Origin: Streptomyces sp. A012304
GTDB lineage: Bacteria; Actinomycetota; Actinomycetes; Streptomycetales; Streptomycetaceae
Length of the DNA: 53,129 nt
Direction of reading: 5' to 3'
Assembly: GCF_026008495.1 (NCBI RefSeq)
Contig: NZ_BQUN01000015.1
Span: 1-53,129, forward strand
How positions within the stretch are numbered: position 1 is the stretch's first letter; each line of letters begins with the position of its first letter. The position numbers were made by a program, and so were the translations under genes. Shown piece after piece: positions 41,769 to 50,128 of this stretch. The notes below the pieces were generated by a model, which saw nothing but the letters and a program-made list of their open reading frames with translations, made no database searches and was not told the origin of the DNA.

Positions 41769-41888
41769 GCTCCCAAAACGGCCCCAGGAACCACTCAGGG
41801 GCCGACCCGCTAAGCGGATCAGGCCCCTGACCTGGTGTTTCACTGTGCGGGGTGGCGGGATTTGAACCCACGACCTCTTCGTCCCGAA
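41769..41888. repeat. Left repeat of the island: 3' half of tRNA-Pro and its terminator
   Basis: 41848-41888 is identical over 41 bases to 50562-50602, which is the 3' half of the intact tRNA-Pro. The 60 bases to its left (the tRNA terminator hairpin with gacccgctaagcggatc) are also repeated, with a few changes. This is the att-type duplication made when an element enters the 3' end of a tRNA gene. Confidence 0.88.
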
Positions 41889-41970
41889 TGAGGATCGGTC
41901 AATATTATTACCTGCGGATCTCGCAAGCCTGCTCCGTGACCAGACGCTGCGATCCTGGAGTGATCACGAC

Positions 41971-42686
41971 GTGCTCCGGGTCGACGAAAGCGTGAAAACC
42001 ACCTCCCAGAGACCCCGCTACACCTTGGATCCGGAGTTCGTGAAACTCCTCGACCCGGCACTGGTAGGAGAGGATCTGAGCGAGGCCATCAAGGCGTGGC
42101 AAGACAAGGCTTTTGATCCGGTAGCACTCTCGCGAGTCGATGAGTTGCGCAGAAAGGCCAAGGGTGAGGTAGGGGTATCAGCCCGCCTTCCGGACGGAAC
42201 GGAAAGACAGCTTTCGACAGGCGAGAGCAGCTGGATACTGAAGGACGTGATCGAGAAATTTTGCCCCCGCGTAATGCTGGAACCAAGGGTTCTCTTCATC
42301 TCTCAGTCCCAAGAAAAGGTACGGTCCGAGGATATTGCTTTCTTGAAGAAGATCAAGATGCCGCTTGATGTAGCTAAATTGCTCCCCGATTGCCTCATCG
42401 TGGATCTGGCCGAAGAGTGCGGGCATTTCTGGTTCGTTGAAGCCGTGGCGACTGGCGGTCCTATCACAGAATCGCGCAAGAAAGACTTTACCGAATGGGC
42501 GTCTAAGGGTGGCCTATCGGCCGATAAATGCCGGTTTCTCACGGCGTTCGAGGGCAGAGGGCACGGGCCAGCCAGGTCGCGCTACCGAAACTCGCCAGCC
42601 ACTCTTACTCGTGGTACCTCGACGAGCCCGACATGGTCCTCACGTGTGACGGTCTGCCTGACGATCCCGGGTCGACTTCTGAGTGA
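41971..42686 (+). pseudogene. Frameshifted BsuBI/PstI-like restriction endonuclease remnant
   Basis: The frame opens at GTG 41971 (CTGGAG upstream) and shows the BsuBI/PstI C-terminal pattern: LLPDCLIVDLAEECGHFWFVEAVATGGPI, then KKDFTEWASKGG and CRFLTAFEG. Near 42550-42560 the reading frame must shift by one base to continue into the protein-like ASQVALPKLASHSYSWYLDE, PDMVLTCDGLPDDPG and stop at 42686. Base use is A/T richer than its neighbours, with codons rare in Streptomyces. No methyltransferase gene accompanies it, so it is most likely inactive or a remnant of a foreign system. Confidence 0.62.
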
Positions 42687-42800
42687 CCGCGCGGCTGGCA
42701 CCGTGCAGGAGCCATGTGCCGCGCAGCGCGCAGCAGGAAAGGGCGCTCGACCCAGCCCCAGCCCCGAGCGGACCGTCGCTCCTTAGCTAACCTGCCGAGC

Positions 42801-43460
42801 ATGATTCGTGCGGTGGTATTCGACGTGGGCGAGTGTCTTGTTGACGAGACCCGGGAGTACGGAACGTGGGCGGACTGGCTGGGGGTGCCACGGCACACCT
42901 TCGCGGCGATGTTCGGGGCCGTCATCGCGCAGGGGCGCGACTACCGGGAGACGTTCCAGGAGTTCCGGCCCGGGTTCGACCTGACTGAGGAGCGGGAGAA
43001 GCGCGCGGCTGCCGGGAAGCCGGAGTGGTTTGGCGAGGATGATCTCTACCCTGACGTCCGGCCCACCCTGGCAGCCCTGCGTGAAGCGGGGCTGTGGGTT
43101 GGCATCGCCGGGAACCAGACCGTGCGGGCCGGCGGTCTGCTGCGTGGGCTGGATCTTCCTTCCGACATGATTGCCACCAGCGACGACTGGGGAGCGTCAA
43201 AGCCGGACGCCAGCTTCTTCGAGCATGTCATCGAGGCGACGCCTGCTGAGCCTGGCGAGATCCTTTACGTCGGTGACCGGCTCGACAACGACATCCGCCC
43301 TGCCGTACAGGCGGGGCTCCTGACGGCCCTCATCCGACGCGGCCCCTGGGGCACGATCCAGCAGCGCGATCCGGACGCGGACGCCATCACGACGATGCGC
43401 ATCGATTCGCTGGCGGAACTGCCGGAGAAGATTGCCAAGTTCAACGCTGGAGGGCGCTGA
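42801..43460 (+). CDS. HAD family hydrolase
   Basis: A 219-aa protein with the HAD motifs: motif I VVFDVGECLVDE (first Asp present, the second is replaced by Gly), motif II IAGNQT, Lys in KPDASFFEHV, and motif IV YVGDRLDNDI. A helical cap of about 80 residues lies between motifs I and II. Size and order fit a subfamily I phosphatase or dehalogenase-like enzyme. Missing the usual second Asp of DxD makes simple phosphatase activity doubtful. Starts at ATG 42801. It ends convergently, overlapping the regulator gene by 20 bases. Confidence 0.8.
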   Translation: MIRAVVFDVGECLVDETREYGTWADWLGVPRHTFAAMFGAVIAQGRDYRETFQEFRPGFDLTEEREKRAAAGKPEWFGEDDLYPDVRPTLAALREAGLWVGIAGNQTVRAGGLLRGLDLPSDMIATSDDWGASKPDASFFEHVIEATPAEPGEILYVGDRLDNDIRPAVQAGLLTALIRRGPWGTIQQRDPDADAITTMRIDSLAELPEKIAKFNAGGR

Positions 43461-44715
43461 CCGTCGTGCCCCAGTCGTAGAGACGGTCATCGAGGTTCCG
43501 GACGCACTGCTCGTGCTGCCAGGGGGCGAGCGTGCGCCGGACCTCGCGGATGCGATCCATGCCGGTGGCGTACCAGGTGATAGCCAACTGGTCGAGGGCC
43601 ATGATGGCGTATCGGCATGCCTCCTCCGGTTTGCCGTCTGCGGCTTCGACTGCGGCGAGGTCGCCAAGGACGACGGTGCGCTGTTTGTCCGACTCGGGTG
43701 GCAGGCCGTCGAGTACGTCGAGGAGTGTCTGGCGAGCCTGCGGCAAGTGGCCGGCCTTCAACTGCGTGTTGCCTTTGAACGCGGACAGGCGGACAGGGCT
43801 GAACCAGTCCACCCAGTCAGGCGTGGCGTGTTCGGAGCCCTCGGCGAGTGTGTCCTCGGCGCGGCGGATCAAGCGCAGGGCTGCGTGAGGATCTCCGCAG
43901 CGGGTCTCGCATTCCGCCTCTACGGCATCCAGCCACGCCCAGAACTCCGCCGATGCGTGCCCGCGGCGGGCGTAGGTACGGGCGGCCAGCATGCGCTCGG
44001 CTGCGGCTTCCCGGTCGTCCGCCCAGCCCGGGATGAAGGCCATGTGCGCGAGGATGGCCGCTCCGAGCAAAGGGTCATCCGCTTCGCCTGCTGCCTGTAG
44101 AGCCCGTAGGAGGGTCTCTGAAGCCTGTCCTGGCTGTTGCAGGTCGAAGAACTCGATACGGCCGGCCAGCAGGTAGGACTCGGCCAGTGCGGCCGCGACG
44201 GTCTGACGGGCTGGGTTCGCCGTTTCTGGGAGGAGAGCGCACCCCAGACGGGCATGCTCCAGGATCGCCGGATGCAGCACGGCAGGGGCGACGGACCAGT
44301 ACAGGTGCCGATGCGCGCGGGTGACAGCCTCGAAATGCCTGCCGACACTCGCTGGCTGTGTCGTGGCCCCGCCTTGAGCGGGCACGGAAGCCAACCTGGC
44401 TCCGGCCAGCGGGGCGCGGGGGGTGCCGCCGGTCACGGTGCTGGGCTGGGTCCGTGCGCTTCCCCACGGAGGTGTGAATCCGAGGTCTTCCATGGTCTGC
44501 CCCAAGAGGTGGGTCAGGACCCGGTGCACATCGGGCTGCGGCCAGGGCGGTGAGGCGGACTCCCAGCGCCGGATCTGCCGGACGCCGACAGCCAGACCCC
44601 TGATGCCGAGGCTTGGTGCCACCTTGGTGATGGCGTCGGCCAAGGCTTGCTGGGAGTTGTATCCGGCAGCCAGACGGGCGGCCTTGAGTTTGATGTTGCC
44701 TGCGGGACGCGCCAT
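43441..44715 (-). CDS. XRE regulator with TPR-like C-terminal region
   Basis: A 424-aa protein. The start (ATG 44715, with GGAGGAG seven bases upstream) leads into a helix-turn-helix (IKLKAARLAAGYNSQQALADAITKVAPSLG, VGVRQIRRWESASPPWPQP) followed by about 330 helical residues with tetratricopeptide-like repeats (AALAESYLLAGRIEFFDLQQPGQASETLLRALQAAG, NTQLKAGHLPQARQTLLDVLDGL). Such long XRE proteins often sense a metabolite or peptide. It is divergent from the radical SAM operon and is the obvious regulator candidate. Confidence 0.82.
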   Translation of the reverse strand: MARPAGNIKLKAARLAAGYNSQQALADAITKVAPSLGIRGLAVGVRQIRRWESASPPWPQPDVHRVLTHLLGQTMEDLGFTPPWGSARTQPSTVTGGTPRAPLAGARLASVPAQGGATTQPASVGRHFEAVTRAHRHLYWSVAPAVLHPAILEHARLGCALLPETANPARQTVAAALAESYLLAGRIEFFDLQQPGQASETLLRALQAAGEADDPLLGAAILAHMAFIPGWADDREAAAERMLAARTYARRGHASAEFWAWLDAVEAECETRCGDPHAALRLIRRAEDTLAEGSEHATPDWVDWFSPVRLSAFKGNTQLKAGHLPQARQTLLDVLDGLPPESDKQRTVVLGDLAAVEAADGKPEEACRYAIMALDQLAITWYATGMDRIREVRRTLAPWQHEQCVRNLDDRLYDWGTTVSALQR

Positions 44716-45075
44716 GGATCTCCTCCGGGACGAGCTCTCGTCAGAGAGCGGCATGCGATGTCCTCATCGTGGCGCAAACACGCCCACCAAAGAGTAACTA
44801 GGTCCCGCACAAGTCCTTTTGATGGCCTGTCCGAGTCCTCGAATAGGACCTCGCGGGTCAGCATGATGTCACCACGTCACTGCGAAGCCACGTCTCACCA
44901 CGCTGCTGTGCACCGCGGAGCGGCGGGGCTGGAGACCCGGGGGCCTGCACAACCCCGTGCCCGGTTGTCGCAGTGCTGCCAAGCGCCGCTCCGCCCGCGC
45001 CCCCTGAGCGGGGCGGTACCCGGCCGGTCTGCGGGGGTTGTTCGAGTACATCCAGCGCACGAGGAAGGATCAGCC
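44716..45075. other. Divergent promoter region of the radical SAM operon
   Basis: 360 bases between the divergent XRE regulator and the 119-aa protein gene. It should carry both promoters and the regulator's target; I see no confident -10/-35 pair. GC-rich inverted sequences around 44915-45020 could form a leader hairpin. No tRNA-like or known riboswitch structure is recognised. Confidence 0.4.
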
Positions 45076-45435
45076 ATGCCTCAAGCCAGGCGAGAGAAGA
45101 AAGACCACCTGATCTACGCGGACGTCGTGGACTCCAAGTCCAAGGCGGGCGTGTGGATGGGTGAGCGCGCCTCCTTCCAGGAGAAGCAGGGCCGCATCAT
45201 CGAGGCGCTCAAGGAGCGCACCGACTGGGTCGAACTGAAGGACGCGATCATGGTCATCGGTACCGACCCGGCCGGCATCACGGTCATCGTGCCGAACCCG
45301 ACGCTGCCCGGTGTGATCGTCCTCGCCGACGGTGGCTCGCCGGCCACCTCCGCGAAGCTCCAGGCCGCCGCCGAGGAGAAGGTCCGCGAGATCATGGGCG
45401 AACTCGGGATCGCCGAAGAGGAAACGGCGGCCTGA
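45076..45435 (+). CDS. Unknown 119-aa protein heading the radical SAM operon
   Basis: A compact, mostly charged protein with no signal peptide. Residues 1-65 are polar with KDHLIYADVVDSKSKAGVWMG and several Lys/Glu; 60-90 form strands (AIMVIGTDPAGITVIVPNP, GVIVLADGG), and the C-terminus is a helix ending EETAA. It looks like a folded protein, not a typical leader-core precursor, yet its place in front of two radical SAM genes makes it a candidate substrate or scaffold. ATG 45076 follows GAGGAAGGA. I do not recognise the family. Confidence 0.75.
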   Translation: MPQARREKKDHLIYADVVDSKSKAGVWMGERASFQEKQGRIIEALKERTDWVELKDAIMVIGTDPAGITVIVPNPTLPGVIVLADGGSPATSAKLQAAAEEKVREIMGELGIAEEETAA

Positions 45436-45440
45436 CCACC

Positions 45441-46742
45441 ATGGCCGTCCCCCGGATGCTGTGGGGGAAGTACTTCCAGTACGAGCGGGACGGGGAAGCG
45501 GTTCTCCTCGACCCGGTCGCGCTGGACAGTGTGTTCATCGACTCCGGCGAGGTTAACGACCTCGCCGGGGTCCCCCCGACCGCGACCCATGAAGCCCTTG
45601 CAGGGCTCGGCTTCACTCCCGGCGGCCCCGTGGCCGACCGGCGCGAAGCACTCCGTGACCGTCTTCGATTCCTCGGCCTGGACGCCAGCCCCTCTCGCAT
45701 CAGCGGTCTGCGCGTGGTCCTCACCGACCGCTGCAACATGGCGTGCACCTACTGCTTCGTCGACACCAATACCGGCAAGCCGGACATGACGAAGGAAGAG
45801 CTCTCGGAAGGGCTGGAGTTCCTGTTCGAGCAGAACGCTGGACAGGAAGAGGTGTCCATCCAATGGTTCGGCGGCGAGCCGACCATCCGCTTCGACCTCA
45901 TTCAGTACGGCGACCAGCTTGCCGACACCCTCGCCGACCGCTACGGCGTGGCGAGGGTGCGGCGCACGGTCGTCACCAACGGTGCCCGCCTGACCGACGC
46001 TGCCCTCGACCACTTCGTGGCGTACGAGTACGGAGTCGGTATCTCCATCGACGGTCCGCCGGGAATCAACTCCGCGCACCGCCTTCTGCTCGGCGGTCAG
46101 CCCGCGGACGACCGGATTCGCCGCAACGTCGCCCGGTTCGTCGAGGCTGATGGGCTGCACGTGGGCTGCAACCTCACCCCGACGGCCGCGAACATCGGAC
46201 GCCTCGCCGAGACTGTCCGGTGGATCATCGATGACCTCGGGCTGAAGTTCATCTACGTCAACACGCCCATCCCGACCGCGGGCCGCTGGCAGGTCAACGG
46301 CACCGACCTGGCGCGCGAGTTGTACGAGGCCCGGCTGACCGCCCTGGCAAGGGGCGGAATGCTGTTCTCCGTCCTGGACCGCGCCTTCCAGGCCCTGGAC
46401 ACCCGCCGGCCGATGCTGTTCGACCACATGCAGGGCGACCGCAGCCTGAACGCCGCCCTGCTGCCCGGCAACCGGGTCAGCCTGTGCGACATCAACTTCA
46501 CCGAGCCGTCGTTCCTGCGCACCCTCGATGAGGTGCGAGCCGATCCGGACAGCCTGACCGGCGTGGCGAAGAGGGTCGCTCCCATCCCCGAATGCGGGAA
46601 CTGCCCGGCACTCGCGATCTGTGGCGGCCCGTCCCGCAACGAGCAGGCCCTCATCGGCGGCGATACCCCGGACCCCGAGATGTGCGCGTTCTATACGAGC
46701 ACCGTGGAGATCGCCGTGTGGGACAACACGGGGGTGCAATGA
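45441..46742 (+). CDS. Radical SAM/SPASM peptide maturase
   Basis: A 433-aa enzyme. An N-terminal domain of about 90 residues precedes the radical SAM core with CNMACTYC (4Fe-4S ligands), FGGEPTIRFDLI and the partial TIM barrel. The SPASM end has SLCDINF, ECGNCPALAICGG and PEMCAFY, so two auxiliary clusters are likely. Such enzymes alter peptides or small proteins, forming C-C, C-S or C-O links. ATG 45441 starts five bases behind the 119-aa gene, so the two should be made together. It overlaps the next gene by 4 bases. Confidence 0.88.
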   Translation: MAVPRMLWGKYFQYERDGEAVLLDPVALDSVFIDSGEVNDLAGVPPTATHEALAGLGFTPGGPVADRREALRDRLRFLGLDASPSRISGLRVVLTDRCNMACTYCFVDTNTGKPDMTKEELSEGLEFLFEQNAGQEEVSIQWFGGEPTIRFDLIQYGDQLADTLADRYGVARVRRTVVTNGARLTDAALDHFVAYEYGVGISIDGPPGINSAHRLLLGGQPADDRIRRNVARFVEADGLHVGCNLTPTAANIGRLAETVRWIIDDLGLKFIYVNTPIPTAGRWQVNGTDLARELYEARLTALARGGMLFSVLDRAFQALDTRRPMLFDHMQGDRSLNAALLPGNRVSLCDINFTEPSFLRTLDEVRADPDSLTGVAKRVAPIPECGNCPALAICGGPSRNEQALIGGDTPDPEMCAFYTSTVEIAVWDNTGVQ

Positions 46743-47644
46743 GCGCCCACGTTCGCACGGCGCTGATCTCCACGGCGGGGCACTGCAAGGTGGCCTGCGG
46801 GTTCTGTTTCCGCGCCGACCGCGCTCACGGCTTCCTCGACACCGCGACCTACACCCGCACCCTGTCGCGGCTGAAGGAGATGGGCGTGGACGGGGTATGC
46901 CTGACCGGTGGCGAACCGACCCACCACCCGCAGCTCAGGCAGCTCGCGCGGCTGGCCCGCCAGTTCGGTATGTCTGTGTCGATGGTGACCTCAGCCCGTG
47001 CCGTGGCCGAGGTCGTCACCCTCTCCACGGTGGCGCATCTGCTGGCCAACGTGACCGTCTCCGCCGACTCACAAGGCGCGATGCTGCTGGGACGCACCAC
47101 CCGCACAGCGGCTTCGGGCATCGACACGCTGCGCGCGATCAGCACCGGGACGAAGATCCTGCACGTGACCTGCTGGGGCTTGAGCGACAGCGAGTGTCGG
47201 GAGTTGGCCGGCCTCGTATCTGCCGCAGGAGTGGAGGTCCAGTTCAGCCCGGTGGTCCTCGACGAGCGTGCCCTGCGCCGCGACGGCAAGTCGGTGCAGG
47301 ACTATCTGGTCCAGCAACATCTCGACGCCGACGTGCTGGGCCGCTACTTCAATCTGTCCGACCGGTACCGGGAGTACCTCGACGAGCTGCGGGATCTTCA
47401 GCTGCCCGCCACAGGGGGCGATCGCTGGTCGTGCCGCTCGGCGACCGCTTACGTGTCCGCTGACGGCCACATGCGGCGCTGTCCCTACGGCCAGGCGTCG
47501 GTCAGCGTCCACGCGCCCCGTGCCGAGATCAGACAGTTCCTGACCGCTCCGGCGCAGGACCGGGTAACCCCGGACTGCGCTGCCATCTGCCGCCCTTCCG
47601 CCGCGTCCGACGAACGCAGTGCGTCGTGTGCCACGCAGGCATGA
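46739..47644 (+). CDS. Second radical SAM enzyme
   Basis: A 301-aa enzyme with its own CKVACGFC cluster motif (residues 16-23), the glycine-rich CLTGGEPTHHPQ near residue 60 and C-terminal cysteines (WSCRSATAYV, RRCPYGQ, DCAAIC) that may bind another cluster. The N-terminal extension is short, unlike its upstream neighbour. It overlaps the first radical SAM gene by 4 bases (ATGA). It is shorter than SPASM enzymes and closer to MoaA/NifB-like cores. The substrate is unknown; it likely acts after or with the first enzyme on one product. Confidence 0.82.
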   Translation: MSAHVRTALISTAGHCKVACGFCFRADRAHGFLDTATYTRTLSRLKEMGVDGVCLTGGEPTHHPQLRQLARLARQFGMSVSMVTSARAVAEVVTLSTVAHLLANVTVSADSQGAMLLGRTTRTAASGIDTLRAISTGTKILHVTCWGLSDSECRELAGLVSAAGVEVQFSPVVLDERALRRDGKSVQDYLVQQHLDADVLGRYFNLSDRYREYLDELRDLQLPATGGDRWSCRSATAYVSADGHMRRCPYGQASVSVHAPRAEIRQFLTAPAQDRVTPDCAAICRPSAASDERSASCATQA

Positions 47645-47681
47645 GGGCGGGCTGCCCGCACACGACTCCATGGACTGTCCT

Positions 47682-48452
47682 ATGACGATCACGACTCCTG
47701 ATGACTTCACCGGCCGGTGGCGGCAGCCGCCGAACTTTCCGCTGGACGCTCGCTTCGGCTACACGTTCCTGCCCGCCGTCGACGTCCTGGACCACATCCG
47801 CCAGGACGAGGAGGCCCGGTTCACGATCCTTGGGGACGACGACTGGCAGGTGCGCATGGACCGTACCGCCACTTTCCGCACCGCCCCGCTCGAAGAGGTC
47901 GTCACTTGGCCATTCCGGCTGGTGCACTTCAACCTCAGTCGCTTCTACGACGACCTCCTGAGCGGCTTCCAGGATGAGGTCATGATCCCCTGGCGCACCC
48001 ACCTGTCCGCCCGGGGCTTCACCTGGCAGCGCCTGGCACCCATCCTGTTCCTGTCCACCGAGGGTGCGTCCTCGACGTACCACAATGACAACTCGCACGG
48101 ACTGGTTTGGCAGGTCCACGGCACCAAAACGTTCCACAGCTACCTCGCCCCCGACAAGCATCTGTCAGCCGATGCGGCGGTCATCGGTGAGACGACCGGC
48201 GAGGAACCGCCCGAGCACGACGTGGCCGATCGACACTCCGTCACCATGCGACCCGGAGACCAGCTGTGGAGCCACGCTCTGACACCCCACTGGGTCACCA
48301 CCGAGTCGGCGCTCGCCATGAGCGTCACCCTCTCCCACGGTGGCCTCTGCTACCAGGGCCTCTTCTCTGAGCGTGAACTGGCGCTGCGGGCGTACTGGGA
48401 CAAGAACCCCAGCGAGGCATGGATGCATGACCTGCGCAATGTCCGCTACTGA
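47682..48452 (+). CDS. JmjC/cupin-type 2-oxoglutarate oxygenase-like protein
   Basis: A 256-aa protein whose centre reads STYHNDNSHGLVWQVHGTKTFHSY (the His-x-Asp pair in HND) and LWSHALTPHWVTTE further on (distal His), the facial triad of JmjC/cupin hydroxylases. It lacks a membrane part. The start is either ATG 47682 or 47670; neither has a clear ribosome site. Such enzymes hydroxylate side chains of proteins or peptides, so it fits behind the radical SAM genes as a tailoring step. It is the last gene of the operon, followed by a hairpin shared with the convergent AspRS gene. Confidence 0.78.
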   Translation: MTITTPDDFTGRWRQPPNFPLDARFGYTFLPAVDVLDHIRQDEEARFTILGDDDWQVRMDRTATFRTAPLEEVVTWPFRLVHFNLSRFYDDLLSGFQDEVMIPWRTHLSARGFTWQRLAPILFLSTEGASSTYHNDNSHGLVWQVHGTKTFHSYLAPDKHLSADAAVIGETTGEEPPEHDVADRHSVTMRPGDQLWSHALTPHWVTTESALAMSVTLSHGGLCYQGLFSERELALRAYWDKNPSEAWMHDLRNVRY

Positions 48453-48460
48453 TGCCGCGG

Positions 48461-48493
48461 CCCACGACACGAGGCGCTCGCCCGTGTCGTGGG
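48461..48493. terminator. Terminator between oxygenase and AspRS genes
   Basis: Arms CCCACGACAC and GTGTCGTGGG (10 perfect pairs) with a 13-base loop, nine bases after the oxygenase stop and 18 bases from the end of the convergent AspRS gene. Confidence 0.75.
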
Positions 48494-48510
48494 TCGCAAA
48501 CCACGACCGG

Positions 48511-49821
48511 CTACGGCGTGAGCCGGTTCGGCCCGCGGAAGAGGAAGGTGGCCTCACGGATGGAGTCCAGGCCGAGCATCACCATCAGCACCCGTCCGAG
48601 GCCCATGCCGAGGCCCCCGTGCGGCGGGCACCCGTACCGGAACGCGTTCAGGTAGTCCTGCATCGGCTCGGTGCTCATGCCCTTCTCGGCGGCCTGCTTC
48701 AGCAGCATGTCGTACCGGTGCTCGCGCTGCGCACCGGTGGTGACCTCCAGGCCCTTCCACAGCAGGTCGAAGCTCAAGGTCACGCTCGAGTCATCGGCCG
48801 GCCGCATGTGGTAGAAGGGCCGGATACCGACCGGGTAGTGCGTGATGAACACGAACTCATGCCCGGTGGCCTCCTTGATGTGGGCCGAGATACCCCGCTC
48901 GCCCTCCGGGTCCAGGTCCTCCTTGATTCCTGCCGGGTCCCAGCCGACCTTGCGCAGGATTTCCTGCGCCTCGGCCATGGTGATGCGGGGAAAGGGCGTC
49001 GTGGGCACGGTGACCTCGACACCGAAGTGCTCAGCGATCGCCTCACCGTGCGCGTCAGCGACCTTGGCGATCGCGTGGGCGAGCATCTGCTCCTCGAACG
49101 CCATCACGTCCTCGACCCCGTCGATCCAGGCCAGCTCGACGTCCACGCCTGTGAACTCGGTGGAGTGGCGGGAGGTGAACGACGGCTCGGCGCGGAAGAC
49201 CGGCCCGATCTCGAAGACCTTGTCGACGCCGGCCGCAATCGCCATCTGCTTGAAGAACTGCGGCGACTGCGCCAGATAGGCGTTGCGGCCGAAGTAGCCG
49301 AGCTTGAAGACCTCCGCGCCGGACTCCGAGGCGGTGCCCATGAGCTTGGGGGTGTGCATCTCGGTGGCGCCCTGCGCGTACGCGTACTCGCGCATGCCCT
49401 GCTCCAGGGTGGTCTGCACGGCGAACATCAACTGGGCGGCGGGACGGCGGCGCACGTCCAGGAAGCGCCAGTCCATGCGCTGCTCCAGGCCGGTGTGCTC
49501 GTCGATCGGCAGCGGCGTGGCGGCCGGGTTCAAAACCTCGACCGCTTCGGGGACGATCTCCAGGCCGCCGAGTTTGACCTGGGCGGCGTCGACGACGCGG
49601 CCGGTGATCCTCACGGCGGATTCGGGGGTGAGTGCTTCGAGCTGGGCCTCCAGCGGCCCGTCGTCGCGCTTGTGGGTCACCTGGACCATGCCGGTGTTGT
49701 CCCGCACGATGAGGAACTGCATCTTGCGCTGCAGGCGGAGCGTGTTCACCCACCCGCAGACGGTGACGGTACGGCCGACGTGTTCTCGCAGGTCGGAGAC
49801 GTGTACGCGGCTGTGGATCAT
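48511..49821 (-). CDS. aspS2: Archaeal-type aspartyl-tRNA synthetase
   Basis: A 436-aa class II synthetase. The OB-fold anticodon domain (VHVSDLREHVGRTVTVCGWVNTLRLQRKMQFLIVRDNTG) is followed by motif 1 (HTPKLMGTASESGAEVF), motif 2 (FEIGPVFRAEPSFTSRHSTEFT) and motif 3 (GMGLGRVLMVMLGLDSIREATFL). The absence of the GAD insertion and the length near 430 mark the archaeal/eukaryotic type, unlike the roughly 590-residue bacterial AspRS that Streptomyces uses. ATG 49821 is preceded by GGAGGA within a hairpin. It is preceded by a T-box leader, so it is a second, conditionally expressed enzyme. The symbol follows the usual name for such paralogues. Confidence 0.9.
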   Translation of the reverse strand: MIHSRVHVSDLREHVGRTVTVCGWVNTLRLQRKMQFLIVRDNTGMVQVTHKRDDGPLEAQLEALTPESAVRITGRVVDAAQVKLGGLEIVPEAVEVLNPAATPLPIDEHTGLEQRMDWRFLDVRRRPAAQLMFAVQTTLEQGMREYAYAQGATEMHTPKLMGTASESGAEVFKLGYFGRNAYLAQSPQFFKQMAIAAGVDKVFEIGPVFRAEPSFTSRHSTEFTGVDVELAWIDGVEDVMAFEEQMLAHAIAKVADAHGEAIAEHFGVEVTVPTTPFPRITMAEAQEILRKVGWDPAGIKEDLDPEGERGISAHIKEATGHEFVFITHYPVGIRPFYHMRPADDSSVTLSFDLLWKGLEVTTGAQREHRYDMLLKQAAEKGMSTEPMQDYLNAFRYGCPPHGGLGMGLGRVLMVMLGLDSIREATFLFRGPNRLTP

Positions 49822-50085
49822 TTCGGTCCTCCGAAGGACGTCGTCATGATCCCTTGGGAGTGCGGGCGAGAAGGGCAACTCGCGGTGCCACCGCACTTTC
49901 GCCGCCACATAGTGGCGGCCTCATTCGGGCCCGGTGACGGGGGCCGGCCGGCGGGGCATTAGGCCACCAGGGTGGCCGTTCCTCCCCGCGCTCGGGAGGG
50001 TCTTCACCTCGGGGCGCGAGACCGCCTTCCCAGCTATCGGCGGCTCTCTCTGCTCGCGTGATCCGTGGCTACTCGTCTCCGTCAA
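49822..50085 (-). promoter_or_regulatory. T-box riboswitch, likely Asp (GAC) specifier
   Basis: Read on the minus strand. The AGTA of stem I is at 50070-50073, the apical arm has CGCGAG...CTCGCG around GAGCCGCC and a GATAGCTGGGAAGG loop, and the 3' side has GTGAAGACCCTCC, where GAC (50000-50002) is in the specifier position. Two hairpins follow (49962-49977 and 49901-49919), then the signature TGGCACCGCG at 49881-49890 inside an antiterminator whose arms AGTGCGG and CCGCACT pair (49859-49897). A final hairpin GTCCTTCGGAGGAC (49826-49839) hides the ribosome site. Known T-boxes sense uncharged tRNA; here tRNA-Asp is expected. Confidence 0.82.
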
Positions 50086-50098
50086 CGCGTTGCTCAGC

Positions 50099-50128
50099 AG
50101 GATACGGAGCGTGTGGCGGCGGTGGCAA
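50099..50128 (-). promoter_or_regulatory. Promoter of the T-box/AspRS transcript
   Basis: On the minus strand TTGCCA (50123-50128) and TATCCT (50099-50104) are 18 bases apart, giving a transcript start just before the T-box stem I. Confidence 0.5.

Noticed and set aside
41841..41888. Second tRNA gene at the left repeat
   Set aside because: Only the 3' half from the anticodon loop is present; the 5' half is replaced by unrelated sequence.
45076..45435. Classic leader-core RiPP precursor
   Set aside because: No short core with Cys/Ser/Thr repeats or a cleavage motif; the protein looks folded, so only scaffold or substrate status is kept as an idea.
49822..49908. N-terminal extension of the AspRS (MAAKVRWHRELPFS...)
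   Set aside because: This frame runs through the T-box antiterminator; the real start has GGAGGA directly upstream and aligns with the OB fold.
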